Assembly: GCA_963751245.1 (NCBI GenBank)
Contig: CAVVTR010000011.1
Location: 62,001 to 126,000, forward strand
DNA: 64,000 nucleotides
Direction: 5' to 3'
DNA from: CAVVTR01 sp963751245
GTDB taxonomy: Bacteria; Acidobacteriota; Thermoanaerobaculia; Thermoanaerobaculales; Thermoanaerobaculaceae
Below are positions 53,085-64,000 of the stretch, piece after piece. Both the position numbers and the translations under genes were made by a program. The notes beneath the pieces were generated by a model. That model saw only the letters and a program-made list of their open reading frames with translations, did no database searches and had not been told where the DNA came from. How positions within the stretch are numbered: the first letter of the stretch is position 1; every line of letters begins with the position of its first letter.

Positions 53085-54088
53085 CGGTGCGGAGCTTCCT
53101 GGCCACCGACGACTGGTCCGACGACGAGGTGCTGGCGCTCCTGGAGCGCGCCCGGAGGCTCAAGGCGGGGAAGGTGCCCGGCAGCCTCGCCGGCAAGGTC
53201 CTCGCCCTGGTGTTCTTCGATCCCTCGCTGCGGACGCGCACCTCCTTCGAGGTCGCGATGCTCAGGCACGGCGGCGGCTCCGTGGTGCTCGAGCCGGGGC
53301 GCGGGAGCTGGCCGCTGGAGTGGCGGCGGGGCACCGTGATGGACGGGGAGGCGGCGGAGCACATCGTGGAGGCGGCGCGGGTGCTCGGACGCTACGCGGA
53401 CGCGCTCGGCGTGCGCGCCTTCCCGAAGGCGGCCAGCTGGGAGGAGGCCCGCGAGGACCGCGTCGTGCGCGGCTTCGCCGAGCACGCCGGCGTGCCGGTG
53501 ATCAACCTGGAGTCGGCCCGGCGGCACCCTTGCCAGGGCCTGGCCGACGCCCTGACCATCCAGGAGAAGGTCGGCCCCGAGGTGGCCGGGCGCCGCTTCG
53601 TGCTCGCCTGGGCCTGGCACCCGCGCCCGCTGCCGACGGCGGTGCCGGTGAGCGCCGCACTGGCTGCGGCGCGGCTGGGCATGGAGGTCACGGTGGCGCA
53701 CCCGCCGGGGTACGAGCTCGATCCCGAGGACCTGGAGGCCGTGCGCGCCTGCGCCGTGCGGCGGGGCGGCAGCGTCACCGTCGCGCACGACCTCGACTCC
53801 GCCGTGGACGGGGCCGACGTGGTGTACGCGAAGAGCTGGGGGGCGCTCTCCCACTTCGGCCGGCCGGAGGAGGAGGCTGCTCTGCGCGCCCCCCACCGCG
53901 GCTGGCGCATCGACGAGGCGCGGATGGTGCGCACGCGGGGCGGCGCGGGGATCTTCATGCACTGCCTGCCGGTGCGGCGCAACGTGGTGGTCACCGACGG
54001 GGTCCTCGACGGCCCGTGGTCGGTCGTCACCGACCAGGCCGCCAACCGGCTGCACGCCCAGCGGGCGCTGCTCGAGGAGCTCCTGTGA
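53081..54088 (+). CDS. argF': N-acetylornithine carbamoyltransferase (ArgF' type)
   Basis: 335 residues. Carbamoyl-phosphate site: FFDPSLRTRTSFEVAMLRHG. The rest follows the Xanthomonas-type acetylornithine enzyme rather than ordinary OTCase: SFLATDDWSDDEV at the start, WPLEWRRGTVMDGEAAEH, WAWHPRPLPTAVPVSAAL, YAKSWGALSHFG and FMHCLPVRRNVVVTD. The Glu in WPLEW aligns with the residue reported to recognise the acetyl group in that enzyme (Glu92), arguing for N-acetylornithine over succinylornithine. The product would be N-acetylcitrulline. Coupled by ATGA to argD and GTGA to argB. Confidence 0.88.
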   Translation: MTVRSFLATDDWSDDEVLALLERARRLKAGKVPGSLAGKVLALVFFDPSLRTRTSFEVAMLRHGGGSVVLEPGRGSWPLEWRRGTVMDGEAAEHIVEAARVLGRYADALGVRAFPKAASWEEAREDRVVRGFAEHAGVPVINLESARRHPCQGLADALTIQEKVGPEVAGRRFVLAWAWHPRPLPTAVPVSAALAAARLGMEVTVAHPPGYELDPEDLEAVRACAVRRGGSVTVAHDLDSAVDGADVVYAKSWGALSHFGRPEEEAALRAPHRGWRIDEARMVRTRGGAGIFMHCLPVRRNVVVTDGVLDGPWSVVTDQAANRLHAQRALLEELL

Positions 54089-55005
54089 CGACCGACCTGA
54101 TTCCCGCCCTCAAGGAGGCCCTGGACTACACGCGGGCCTACCGCGACGCCACCTTCGTGGTCAAGATCGGCGGAGAGGTGCTGGGCGACCCGCGCGTCAT
54201 CCACGCCCTCGCCGTGCAGGTGGCGCTCCTCGAGTCGCTGTCCATCCGCGTCGTGCTGGTGCACGGTGGAGGGCCCCAGGCCACGGCGCTGGCCGGCCGT
54301 CTGGGGCTGGGCACGGAGATGGTCGCCGGGCGCCGGGTGACGACCCCGGAAGGCCTCGAGGTGGCCAAGATGGTGTACGCGGGCACGCTCAACACCGACA
54401 TCGTCGCCGCGCTGCGGGCGCACGGCGTGCGGGCCGTGGGGCTGTCCGGGGTGGACGCCGGCCTCGTGGAGGTCCGGCGCCGGCCGCCGGTCCGCATCAC
54501 CGGCGACGACGGCGAGGAGCGCAGCGTGGACTTCGGGGAGGTGGGGGACGTGGTGTCGGTGGACCGGCGCCTCCTCGAACGGCTGCTGCCCGAGGGGTAC
54601 GTGCCCGTGGTGGCGTCGCTGGCGTGCGACGTCTCCGGCAGCGTGCTCAACGTCAACGCCGACACCATGGCGGCGGCGCTCGCAGTGGGCCTGGCCGCCG
54701 AGAAGCTGCTCTTCCTGACCTCGGCGCCGGGGCTGCTGCGCGACCCCGGCGACACCACCTCGGTGGTGGCGTTCGCAGAGGCCGCCGACGTCCGCCGGCT
54801 CGTCGAGGAGGGTGTGGTGAAGGGGGGCATGCGTCCCAAGATCGAGGCCTGCCTGCGCGCGGTCGAGGGGGGCGTCCGGCGCACGCACATCATCGACGGC
54901 CGCGCCGCCGACGCGTTGCTCGTGGAGGTGTTCACCGGCCACGGCTCGGGGACGATGATCGTGGGCGCCCGGGAGGCGGACGCCTACCGGGAGCGGGCCC
55001 TGTGA
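54085..55005 (+). CDS. argB: Acetylglutamate kinase
   Basis: 306 residues. Amino-acid kinase fold: FVVKIGGEVLGDP, VLVHGGGPQATALAGRLGL for phosphate binding, LNVNADTMAAALAVGL and the C-terminal KGGMRPKIEACLRAVEGG (catalytic Lys). Phosphorylates N-acetylglutamate. Unlike the fused kinase-synthases that accompany argF' in Xanthomonas, it has no C-terminal GNAT domain, so it cannot make its own substrate. GTG 54085 overlaps the argF' stop. Confidence 0.94.
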   Translation: MTTDLIPALKEALDYTRAYRDATFVVKIGGEVLGDPRVIHALAVQVALLESLSIRVVLVHGGGPQATALAGRLGLGTEMVAGRRVTTPEGLEVAKMVYAGTLNTDIVAALRAHGVRAVGLSGVDAGLVEVRRRPPVRITGDDGEERSVDFGEVGDVVSVDRRLLERLLPEGYVPVVASLACDVSGSVLNVNADTMAAALAVGLAAEKLLFLTSAPGLLRDPGDTTSVVAFAEAADVRRLVEEGVVKGGMRPKIEACLRAVEGGVRRTHIIDGRAADALLVEVFTGHGSGTMIVGAREADAYRERAL

Positions 55006-56090
55006 GCCACGGGGCGGCGGAGGTCTCCCCCGTGGAGCTGCTGGAGGCGCTGGTGCGCACGCCCAGCGTGTCGGGCGGCGAGGAGGCCGCGGCGGCGGTG
55101 CTCGCCTCCTGGGCAGCCGGAGCGGGGCTCGCGGTGTCGCGGGACGAGGCGGGCGTACGCCTGGTCGTCGAGGGGACGTTGCCGGGACCCACGCTGCTGT
55201 TCGCGTCGCACCTGGACACCGTGCCCCCCGGCGAGGGGTGGACGGTGGACCCCTACGGTGCGGAGCGCGACGGCGACCGGCTGTACGGCCGGGGCGCGGC
55301 CGACGCAAAGGGGTGCGTCAGCGCCATGGCCGCCGCCGCGGCGAGGCTGCAGGCCGCCGGGGGGCCGGCGCGGGGGCGGCTGGTCGTGCTGGCGACGTTC
55401 AGCGAGGAGACCCGCGACACCACGATGCCCGAGGCGCTCCGCCGGCTGGGCGGCGCCGTGGACGCCGCCGTGGTCGGAGAGCCGACCTCGCTGGCGCCGT
55501 GCGTGGCCCAGCGCGGCCAGGTGCTCCTCAGGCTGACCTGGCACGGCGAGCAGCTCCACGCCGGGTGGGTCGCCGGGCGCTCGCCGGCTCCCGTCAACGC
55601 GGTGCTGGCGGCGTGCAGCGACCTGCCGCGGGTGGCGGCGCTGCCCTTCGAGCGGCGGCACCCGCGCCTCGGGGGCATCACGGTGACCCCCACGATGGTG
55701 TCGGCGGGAGTCGCGCGCAACGTGACCCCCCCGTCCTGCGAGGCGGTGCTGGACGTGCGGACGACGCCGGCCTACACCCACGCCGAGGTGGTGGCGGCGG
55801 TGCGACGCTGCGTGGAGGCCGAGGTGGAGGTGCTCTCCGACCGCCTCGTCCCCGCCGAGACACCGCCTGGGTCGCGCCTGCTCGAAGCCCAGCGGCGCGC
55901 CGCTCCGGGGATCGCGGAGGTGGTCTCCCCCACCTGCTCGGACTGGGTGTGGCTGCGCTCGGTGGACGCGATCAAGCTGGGGCCGGGGGCCTCTCGGCTC
56001 TCCCACACCGCCGACGAGTGGGTTTCGGTGAGCGACGTGACGCGCGCGGCGTCCCACTACGCCGCGCTGGCGCGGGAGTATCTGCGATGA
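55002..56090 (+). CDS. argE': N-acetylcitrulline deacetylase (ArgE'/M20 family)
   Basis: 362-residue M20 zinc hydrolase. Zinc-site segments: LLFASHLDTVPPGEGW (His and Asp), LYGRGAADAKGCVSAMAAAA (bridging Asp), LATFSEETRDT (Glu pair) and AAVVGEPTSLAP. In a pathway with an acetylornithine carbamoyltransferase the deacetylase acts on N-acetylcitrulline to give citrulline for argG. The sequence alone would also allow ArgE, DapE or LysK activity; the neighbours decide. Overlaps argB (GTGA) and argH (ATGA). Confidence 0.82.
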   Translation: MSHGAAEVSPVELLEALVRTPSVSGGEEAAAAVLASWAAGAGLAVSRDEAGVRLVVEGTLPGPTLLFASHLDTVPPGEGWTVDPYGAERDGDRLYGRGAADAKGCVSAMAAAAARLQAAGGPARGRLVVLATFSEETRDTTMPEALRRLGGAVDAAVVGEPTSLAPCVAQRGQVLLRLTWHGEQLHAGWVAGRSPAPVNAVLAACSDLPRVAALPFERRHPRLGGITVTPTMVSAGVARNVTPPSCEAVLDVRTTPAYTHAEVVAAVRRCVEAEVEVLSDRLVPAETPPGSRLLEAQRRAAPGIAEVVSPTCSDWVWLRSVDAIKLGPGASRLSHTADEWVSVSDVTRAASHYAALAREYLR

Positions 56091-57460
56091 GCGACACGCT
56101 GTGGGGAGGGACGGGCGGACTGGCGGAGGAGATCGCCGCCTTCACGGCCGCGGGGGACCGGCAATGGGACCGGCGCCTGGCCGCCTGGGACGTGCTGGGC
56201 ACCCTCGGACACGTCGAGGGGCTCGCCGTCATCGGCGTGCTCGACGGGGACGAGGCCGCGGCGCTGCGCCGGGTGCTGCGCGAGATATGGCGGGACGCCC
56301 GCAGAGGGGCGTTCACCGTGACGGACGCCGACGAGGACGTCCACACCGCGCTGGAGCGCACGCTGGTGGCGCGCCTGGGAGCGGTGGGCGAGAAGGTGCA
56401 CACCGGGCGCTCGCGCAACGACCAGGTGCTGGTGGACCTGCGGCTGTACTGCAAGGACCGCCTCCTCGAGCTGTCCGCGGCGGTCCTCGACCTGGCGGCG
56501 GCGCTGACGGCGTTCGCGCGCCGGCACGCCCGGGTCGTGTGGCCCGGCTACACCCACCAGCGGCGGGCGATGCCCTCGACGGTGGGCTTGTGGGCGGGCT
56601 CGTTCGCCGAGGCGCTGCTGGACGACCTGACCCCGCTGCGCGGCGCCCTGGAGCTCGTCGACCGCTCTCCGCTGGGCAGCGCCGCCGGGTACGGCGTGCC
56701 GCTGCCCCTGCCCCGGGAGCTCGTGGCGGAGCGGCTCGGCTTCGCGGCGGTGCAGGGCAACGTGGCCGCCGTGCAGCCGTCCCGGGGCAAGCTGGACGTG
56801 GTTGTGCTCGGCGCCGCGTGGACCGTCGCCCACGACCTCGCGCGGCTCGCCTGGGACGTGATCCTGTTCTCGGCCGAGGAGTTCGGTTTCCTCACCATCC
56901 CCGGAGAGCTGGCCACGGGCTCGAGCATCATGCCCCACAAGGCGAACCCCGACGTGTTCGAGCTGACGCGCGGCCGCGCCGGCCTCGTCGGCGGGTGGCT
57001 GGCCCAGGCCGTGGCGGTGGCCGGCAGCCTTCCCAGCGGGTATCATCGCGACCTGCAGCTGATGAAGGAGCCGTTGATGCGTGGCCTGGACACGGTCGGG
57101 GAGAGCGTGGACATGATGCGGGTCGCCGTGCCGCGCCTGGGTGTGGACCGGCGCGCGTGCGCGGCGGCGGTGGGCGGAGGCATGCTCGCCACCGACGAGG
57201 TGTTCCGCCGCGTGCGGGAGGGGACGCCGTTCCGGCAGGCGTACCGGGAGGTGGCGGAGAGCGTGCGGGGCGGGGCGGCCCCCCCGGCGCTGGCTCCGGC
57301 GGAGATTCTCGGAGCGCGGGTGTCGACGGGCGCGCCGGGGAACCCCGGCCTGGCGGCCCTGGGCCGCAGGATCCGGCGCGAGCAGCGGCGCGCGGAGTCC
57401 GCGCGGGCCCGGTTCGAGGCTGCGCAGCGCGCCCTCGTGGGCGGGGAGGAACGCTCGTGA
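56087..57460 (+). CDS. argH: Argininosuccinate lyase
   Basis: 457 residues of the fumarase/aspartase superfamily. The signature GSSIMPHKANPDVFELTRGR is intact, with VHTGRSRNDQVLVDLRLYCK and WPGYTHQRRAMPST upstream. Splits argininosuccinate into arginine and fumarate. Start ATG 56087 overlaps the argE' stop; the stop overlaps argR (GTGA). Confidence 0.95.
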   Translation: MSDTLWGGTGGLAEEIAAFTAAGDRQWDRRLAAWDVLGTLGHVEGLAVIGVLDGDEAAALRRVLREIWRDARRGAFTVTDADEDVHTALERTLVARLGAVGEKVHTGRSRNDQVLVDLRLYCKDRLLELSAAVLDLAAALTAFARRHARVVWPGYTHQRRAMPSTVGLWAGSFAEALLDDLTPLRGALELVDRSPLGSAAGYGVPLPLPRELVAERLGFAAVQGNVAAVQPSRGKLDVVVLGAAWTVAHDLARLAWDVILFSAEEFGFLTIPGELATGSSIMPHKANPDVFELTRGRAGLVGGWLAQAVAVAGSLPSGYHRDLQLMKEPLMRGLDTVGESVDMMRVAVPRLGVDRRACAAAVGGGMLATDEVFRRVREGTPFRQAYREVAESVRGGAAPPALAPAEILGARVSTGAPGNPGLAALGRRIRREQRRAESARARFEAAQRALVGGEERS

Positions 57461-57936
57461 CGAGGAGCGTGGCGCGGCGGAGGGAGCAGATCCTGACTCT
57501 TATCGGTGCGGAGGCCATCCACACCCAGGAGGAGCTGGCGGCGGCGCTGCGCCTGCGCGGCATCGAGGCCAGCCAGACCTCGCTCTCCAGGGACGTGGCC
57601 GCGCTGCGGCTGGTCAAGGTGGCGGGGCGGTACGCGGCGCCGGCGCCGGCGGAGGTGCCGGAGGACCCGGCGGTGGAGCGGCTGCAGCGCAACCTGTTGA
57701 GCGTCGCCAGGGCGGGGGACCACCTGCTGGTGCTGAAGACCCCTCCGGGGGAGGCCTCGGGGCTGGCCCTGGCGCTGGACCGCATGGTGCTTCCCGGCGT
57801 GGTCGGCACCGTGGCCGGGGACGACACGATCCTGGCCGCGGTGCGCTCCGCGGCGGCGGGGCGGGAGCTGGCGCGGCGGCTGCGGGAGATCGTGGGGCGG
57901 CCCCTGGCCGCCGGCGGTGAGGAGGAGGAGGCGTGA
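57457..57936 (+). CDS. argR: Arginine repressor
   Basis: 159 residues. The N-terminal winged helix has EELAAALRLRGIEASQTSLS, with the recognition helix SQTSLSRDVAALRLVK. The C-terminal oligomerisation and arginine-binding domain has VLKTPPGEASGLALALDRMV and the arginine-site acidic pair in GTVAGDDTILAAV. It is embedded between argH and carA and presumably feeds back on the ARG box at 48658-48671. Confidence 0.93.
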   Translation: MTRSVARRREQILTLIGAEAIHTQEELAAALRLRGIEASQTSLSRDVAALRLVKVAGRYAAPAPAEVPEDPAVERLQRNLLSVARAGDHLLVLKTPPGEASGLALALDRMVLPGVVGTVAGDDTILAAVRSAAAGRELARRLREIVGRPLAAGGEEEEA

Positions 57937-59128
57937 GCCGGCGGTCATTCACGGGCGTTGCGAACGGTGGCTCGTATCCCCCCCTGCCGCTGGAGCTCTC
58001 CAGCCTGCTGCGCCCGTCGGTGCCGGCGCTGCTGGTGCTGGCGGACGGCTCCTCCTTCGCAGGGCGGGCCGCGGCGCCCGCCGAGGCGACGGGCGAGGTG
58101 GTGTTCAACACGTCGATGTTCGGCTACCAGGAGATGGTCAGCGATCCGTCCTACCGCGGGCAGATCCTGGTGCTCACGGCGCCGCACATCGGAACCGTGG
58201 GAGCCAACGAGGACGATCTCGAGGGCCGCCGCGCGTGGGTCGAGGCGCTCATCGTCTCCGACCTGACGTTCGAGCCTTCCAACTGGCGGTCGCGGGGCGC
58301 CCTGCCGGCGTTCCTCGAGGACCAGGGGGCGCCGGTGGCCTGGGGGTTCGACACCCGGGCCCTGGTCCTGCACCTGCGGGAGCGGGGCGCGCTCCCGGGG
58401 GTGCTGGCGTGCGGCGACAGGCTGGACCCGGAAGCGCTGGCGGCCCGCGCCCGGGCGGCCCACGGCACGGACGGCCTGGACCTGACCGGCGACGTCACCC
58501 GGGCGAGCGCGGAGGCGTGGGAGGCGGGGCCGTGGATGGCGGACCGCCCGCGGAGCGAGGCGCCGGGCCCCGTGGTGACGGTGCTGGACTGCGGGGTCAA
58601 GCGGTCGATCCTGCGGCAGCTCGTGGGCGCGGGCGCCCGGGTGACGGCGATGCCGGCGGAGGCCTCGGCGGAGGAGATCCTGGCTGGGTCCCCCGACGGC
58701 GTGGTGATCTCCAACGGTCCAGGGGACCCGGCGGCGGTCGGCGGGGCGGTGGAGACCATCCGGGGGCTGACGGGCCGGGTCCCGGTGCTGGGCATCTGCC
58801 TGGGCCACCAGCTCCTCGCCCTGGCGCTGGGAGGCGGGACCTACAAGCTCCGCTTCGGCCACCACGGCGGCAACCATCCGGTCAGGGACGAGGCGACGGG
58901 TGCCGTCTGGATCACCTCTCAGAACCACAACTACGCGGTGGACGCGACCTCGCTGCCGGAGGGGGTGCGGGTCTCCATGGTGAACCTCACCGACGGGAGC
59001 GTGGAGGGCATCGTGGCGGAGAGCCTCGGCGCCGAGGGGATCCAGTTCCACCCCGAGGCGGGGCCGGGTCCCCACGACGCGCTGGGCGTGTTCCCGAGGT
59101 TCGTGGAGCGCTGCCGGGGGAGGCGCTG

Positions 59129-59129
<1 letters not shown>
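57933..59129 (+). CDS. carA: Carbamoyl-phosphate synthase small subunit (glutaminase)
   Basis: 398 residues. N-terminal CPSase domain (GEVVFNTSMFGYQEMVSDPS, YRGQILVLTAPHIGTVGAN) and a C-terminal class I glutamine amidotransferase with the nucleophile Cys in LGICLGHQLLALALGG and the His-Glu of IQFHPEAGPGPHD. The loop HNYAVDATSLPEG is also typical. Supplies ammonia to CarB. GTG 57933 overlaps argR; the stop shares one base with the carB ATG (TGATG). Confidence 0.96.
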
Positions 59130-62362
<3,233 letters not shown>

Positions 62363-62450
62363 CAGGGAAGGCTTTCCGAACCGGCCGGAGTCGTGTACCC
62401 TTCCGGCACCGCGCGGCCCCCGGGAGGGGCGGCGCCGAGGAGAAGAGGCG

Positions 62451-63032
62451 ATGAGCGGAACCTTGGAGCACGAGTGGGAGCTGGAGCTGCCCGGCGAGAC
62501 GCCGGAGCAGATCCTGGCGGGGATGGTGGCGCGGGATCGCCTCTTCGGACAGGCCGTGACCCTGGAGCCGGAGGAGGACGAGTCCAACAGCGTCGAGGCC
62601 TGGTTCGGGACCACCGACGACCTGGACGGGACGACCTACAAGCTCGGCGTCTACGTCGAGCTGACCGGCCCGGAGGACTACCTGGAGCCGGCCCGGGACG
62701 CCCTCGAGGAGATCATGGGCGAGCAGCTCGAGATCGCGGCCACCGAGGCGGAGAACGCCGTGCTGGTGGACCGCCGTCCCCTTGCCGAGATCACCTTCGA
62801 GAAGGTCGCCGAGGACGACGAGAACCAGCAGCTGGTCATGCCCGAGTGGCTGGCTCCCGAGGGGGCCGAGCTTCCCTGGGGGTTCGTCGGCGTGGACGCC
62901 TCGGGCCGGGTGTGGCCCGGCGACGAGACCATGAAGGCCCACGGGCGCGTCGTGCTGGTGCCCTACAAGGACGAGCTCTTCGTCTACGGCCTGCCGCCCA
63001 TCGAGGACGAGGAAGAGGAAGCCGCCGACTAG
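62451..63032 (+). CDS. Acidic cytoplasmic protein of unknown function
   Basis: 193 residues, strongly acidic throughout (ends DEEEEAAD). No signal, membrane helix or known motif. Segments such as MPEWLAPEGAELPWGFVGVD and WFGTTDDLDGTTYKLGVYVE look like a folded alpha/beta protein rather than a chance frame. ATG 62451 follows GGAGAAGAGG. It lies 88 bp after carB and 21 bp before the MaoC gene, so it may be co-transcribed with the latter. Confidence 0.7.
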   Translation: MSGTLEHEWELELPGETPEQILAGMVARDRLFGQAVTLEPEEDESNSVEAWFGTTDDLDGTTYKLGVYVELTGPEDYLEPARDALEEIMGEQLEIAATEAENAVLVDRRPLAEITFEKVAEDDENQQLVMPEWLAPEGAELPWGFVGVDASGRVWPGDETMKAHGRVVLVPYKDELFVYGLPPIEDEEEEAAD

Positions 63033-63053
63033 CCGCCGCGGGGAGGCGGGCCG

Positions 63054-63551
63054 ATGACGGTCAAGGAGGGGTGGCGGGGCCGGGTGTTCGAGGACTTCGA
63101 GCTGGGGGACGTCTACGAGCATCCCCTGGGCCGGACCCTGACGGCCACCGACAACACCTGGTTCACGCTGCTCACCGTCAACGACAACCCCGTGCACTTC
63201 GACGCCGTGTACGCGGCGCAGACCGAGTTCGGCCGCCCGCTGGTCGACTCCACCCTGACCCTGGCCGTCGTCACCGGGCTGTCGGTGTCGGACGTGTCGC
63301 GCAACGCCGTGAACCTGGGCTGGGACGAGGTGCGGCTGCCGGCGCCGGTGTTCGCCGGCGACACGCTGTACGCGCGCAGCGAGGTGCTCGAGGTGCGCGC
63401 GTCGCGGTCGCGGCCGGCCATGGGGATCGTGCGGCTGCGCACCACCGGGTTCAACCAGGACGGCACCGTGGTCGTCGAGTTCGTGCGCGCGATCATGGTC
63501 TACCGCCGCGGCCACGTCCCCCAGGTCCGCCGCCCGTCACCCAAGCGCTGA
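63054..63551 (+). CDS. MaoC-family dehydratase
   Basis: 165-residue hotdog enzyme. The hydratase-2 type active site is visible as TATDNTWFTLLTVNDNPVHF (Asp and His dyad), followed by FGRPLVDSTLTLAVVTGLSV. Related proteins hydrate enoyl-CoA or mesaconyl-CoA; the single short domain fits (R)-specific enoyl-CoA hydratases and mesaconyl-CoA hydratase-like proteins. ATG 63054 follows GGGGAGGCGGG. Substrate not determinable. Confidence 0.88.
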   Translation: MTVKEGWRGRVFEDFELGDVYEHPLGRTLTATDNTWFTLLTVNDNPVHFDAVYAAQTEFGRPLVDSTLTLAVVTGLSVSDVSRNAVNLGWDEVRLPAPVFAGDTLYARSEVLEVRASRSRPAMGIVRLRTTGFNQDGTVVVEFVRAIMVYRRGHVPQVRRPSPKR

Positions 63552-63685
63552 GACAGAGCGGGCGGTCGCCGCTGACGCAACCCCCCTCGCAGCGCCACGG
63601 CGCAAGCGACGGCGAGCCGGAGCGGGAAGTGGGTATGAAGCACGTCTTGGACTGGTTCAGCCCGTCGCACGTGGCAGGACCGCTC
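63552..63685. other. Intergenic stretch, no gene seen
   Basis: After the MaoC stop there is no supported ORF, terminator or RNA gene; base composition begins to fall toward the window end. Confidence 0.5.
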
Positions 63686-63793
63686 GGTGCCACTGGTAAC
63701 GATTTGAATCCCTCTAAGCCGGCAGAGCTCTCAGCGCCTGAAGCTTCGAGTCGTCCGCAGCATGCTGGAATACAAATCGTTAGCGGTGGCACC
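63686..63793. repeat. Imperfect inverted repeat with a third related copy at the window end
   Basis: Arms at 63686-63711 and 63767-63793 share GGTGCCAC and TAACGATTTG in inverted orientation, with a 3-nt difference between the two blocks, around a 55-bp centre. CAAATCGTTAGCGG (63773-63786) recurs with one base missing at 63983-63995. It does not carry the core sites of integron attC elements and does not fold as a tRNA. Nature unknown. Confidence 0.5.
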
Positions 63794-64000
63794 GTACACC
63801 CTCCAAGCCTGCAGGGCTCTCCAGTACCACAAACGAGCCTTCATCACTCCGCTTCCTGCTCCGGCACGCAGCCTCCAGGTCCGTGGCTCCGACACCAAGT
63901 TCTGCACCACGCTCGCCTGCACGTCGCCAGGGGTGGCTCCGACTGCGGCCCGGACCAGGTCTCGACCCGCAAACGCGGACCACAAATCGTAGCGGGCTGA
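63731..64000 (-). CDS. Possible C-terminal end of a leftward gene cut by the window edge
   Basis: On the minus strand the frame is open from the window end to TGA at 63733-63731, about 89 residues, containing VMKARLWYWRALQAWRVYG and ending SMLRTTRSFRR. The ARLWYWRALQ stretch faintly recalls the prefix of permease proteins, but this is weak. The GC content is lower than in neighbouring genes. It could be a chance frame or a gene remnant. Confidence 0.25.
   Translation of the reverse strand, partial: SARYDLWSAFAGRDLVRAAVGATPGDVQASVVQNLVSEPRTWRLRAGAGSGVMKARLWYWRALQAWRVYGATANDLYSSMLRTTRSFRR

Noticed and set aside
63690..63720. tRNA, suggested by a T-arm-like GATTTGAATCC
   Set aside because: No matching acceptor, D or anticodon stems can be folded around it.
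63686..63793. Integron attC site
   Set aside because: The arms do not fit the conserved GTTRRRY / RYYYAAC core sites, and no cassette gene or integrase is visible.

Overview
The window is GC-rich bacterial chromosome (well above 70% GC over most of its length) with densely packed genes, many GTG starts and 4-nt stop/start overlaps. An RND-TolC efflux pump and periplasmic c-type cytochromes point to a Gram-negative cell. Secreted beta-rich proteins of the 'VAAHGPG...STDLW' kind, an acetylated arginine pathway and the overall gene mix fit an Acidobacteriota genome (Thermoanaerobaculia-like) best; this is a judgement from gene content, not a phylogeny. I see no rRNA, tRNA, CRISPR, phage or complete insertion sequence.

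Layout. 0-5.9 kb: end of a surface-polysaccharide locus with four glycosyltransferases. 6-10.4 kb: P5C dehydrogenase, a PIG-L/LmbE deacetylase and a receiver-DUF4388-DegV fusion. 10.4-15.7 kb: CopA copper ATPase, a ClC-CBS protein and a small secreted protein. 15.9-19.1 kb: TMEM175-like channel (broken), two diheme cytochromes c and a cupredoxin-like protein. 19.2-29 kb: a nine-gene leftward metal-efflux operon (Cys-rich protein, CusC, CusB with three metal-binding repeats, CusA, PII-like protein, DUF3347 protein, Met-rich protein, PQQ-like protein, beta-sandwich protein). 29-43.6 kb: housekeeping (ogt, maf, nfeD, thioesterase, TPR protein, aldolase, rarA, mutS, nagZ, queC, metG, larA, kynB). 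43.8-46.4 kb: polyamine genes (pyruvoyl arginine decarboxylase, deoxyhypusine-synthase-like, agmatinase). 46.4-48.6 kb: acyltransferase, dodecin, acyl-CoA dehydrogenase. 48.7-62.4 kb: an 11-gene arginine/carbamoyl-phosphate operon (argG, unknown P-loop gene, argC, argD, argF', argB, argE', argH, argR, carA, carB) with no intergenic bases. 62.4-64 kb: a hypothetical, a MaoC hydratase, then a lower-GC tail with repeats.

How the parts fit. CopA and CusABC would move Cu(I)/Ag(I) from cytoplasm to periplasm and out of the cell, while several neighbouring exported proteins are Met- or Cys-rich. The arginine operon looks to use N-acetylornithine carbamoyltransferase and acetylcitrulline deacetylase, with its own ArgR and a good ARG box at the promoter. 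No N-acetylglutamate-forming gene is recognisable in it, although it contains an uncharacterised P-loop gene.

Caution on the sequence: five genes carry single-base indels relative to clear family-conserved readings (P5CDH, TMEM175-like, cusA, cusB, DHS-like). At least seven events are seen, five of them between 15.9 and 26.8 kb. They may be assembly errors or real lesions. The best candidates for new biology are the metal operon with its PII-like and Met/Cys-rich members, the unknown P-loop gene in the arg operon, and the DegV fusion.
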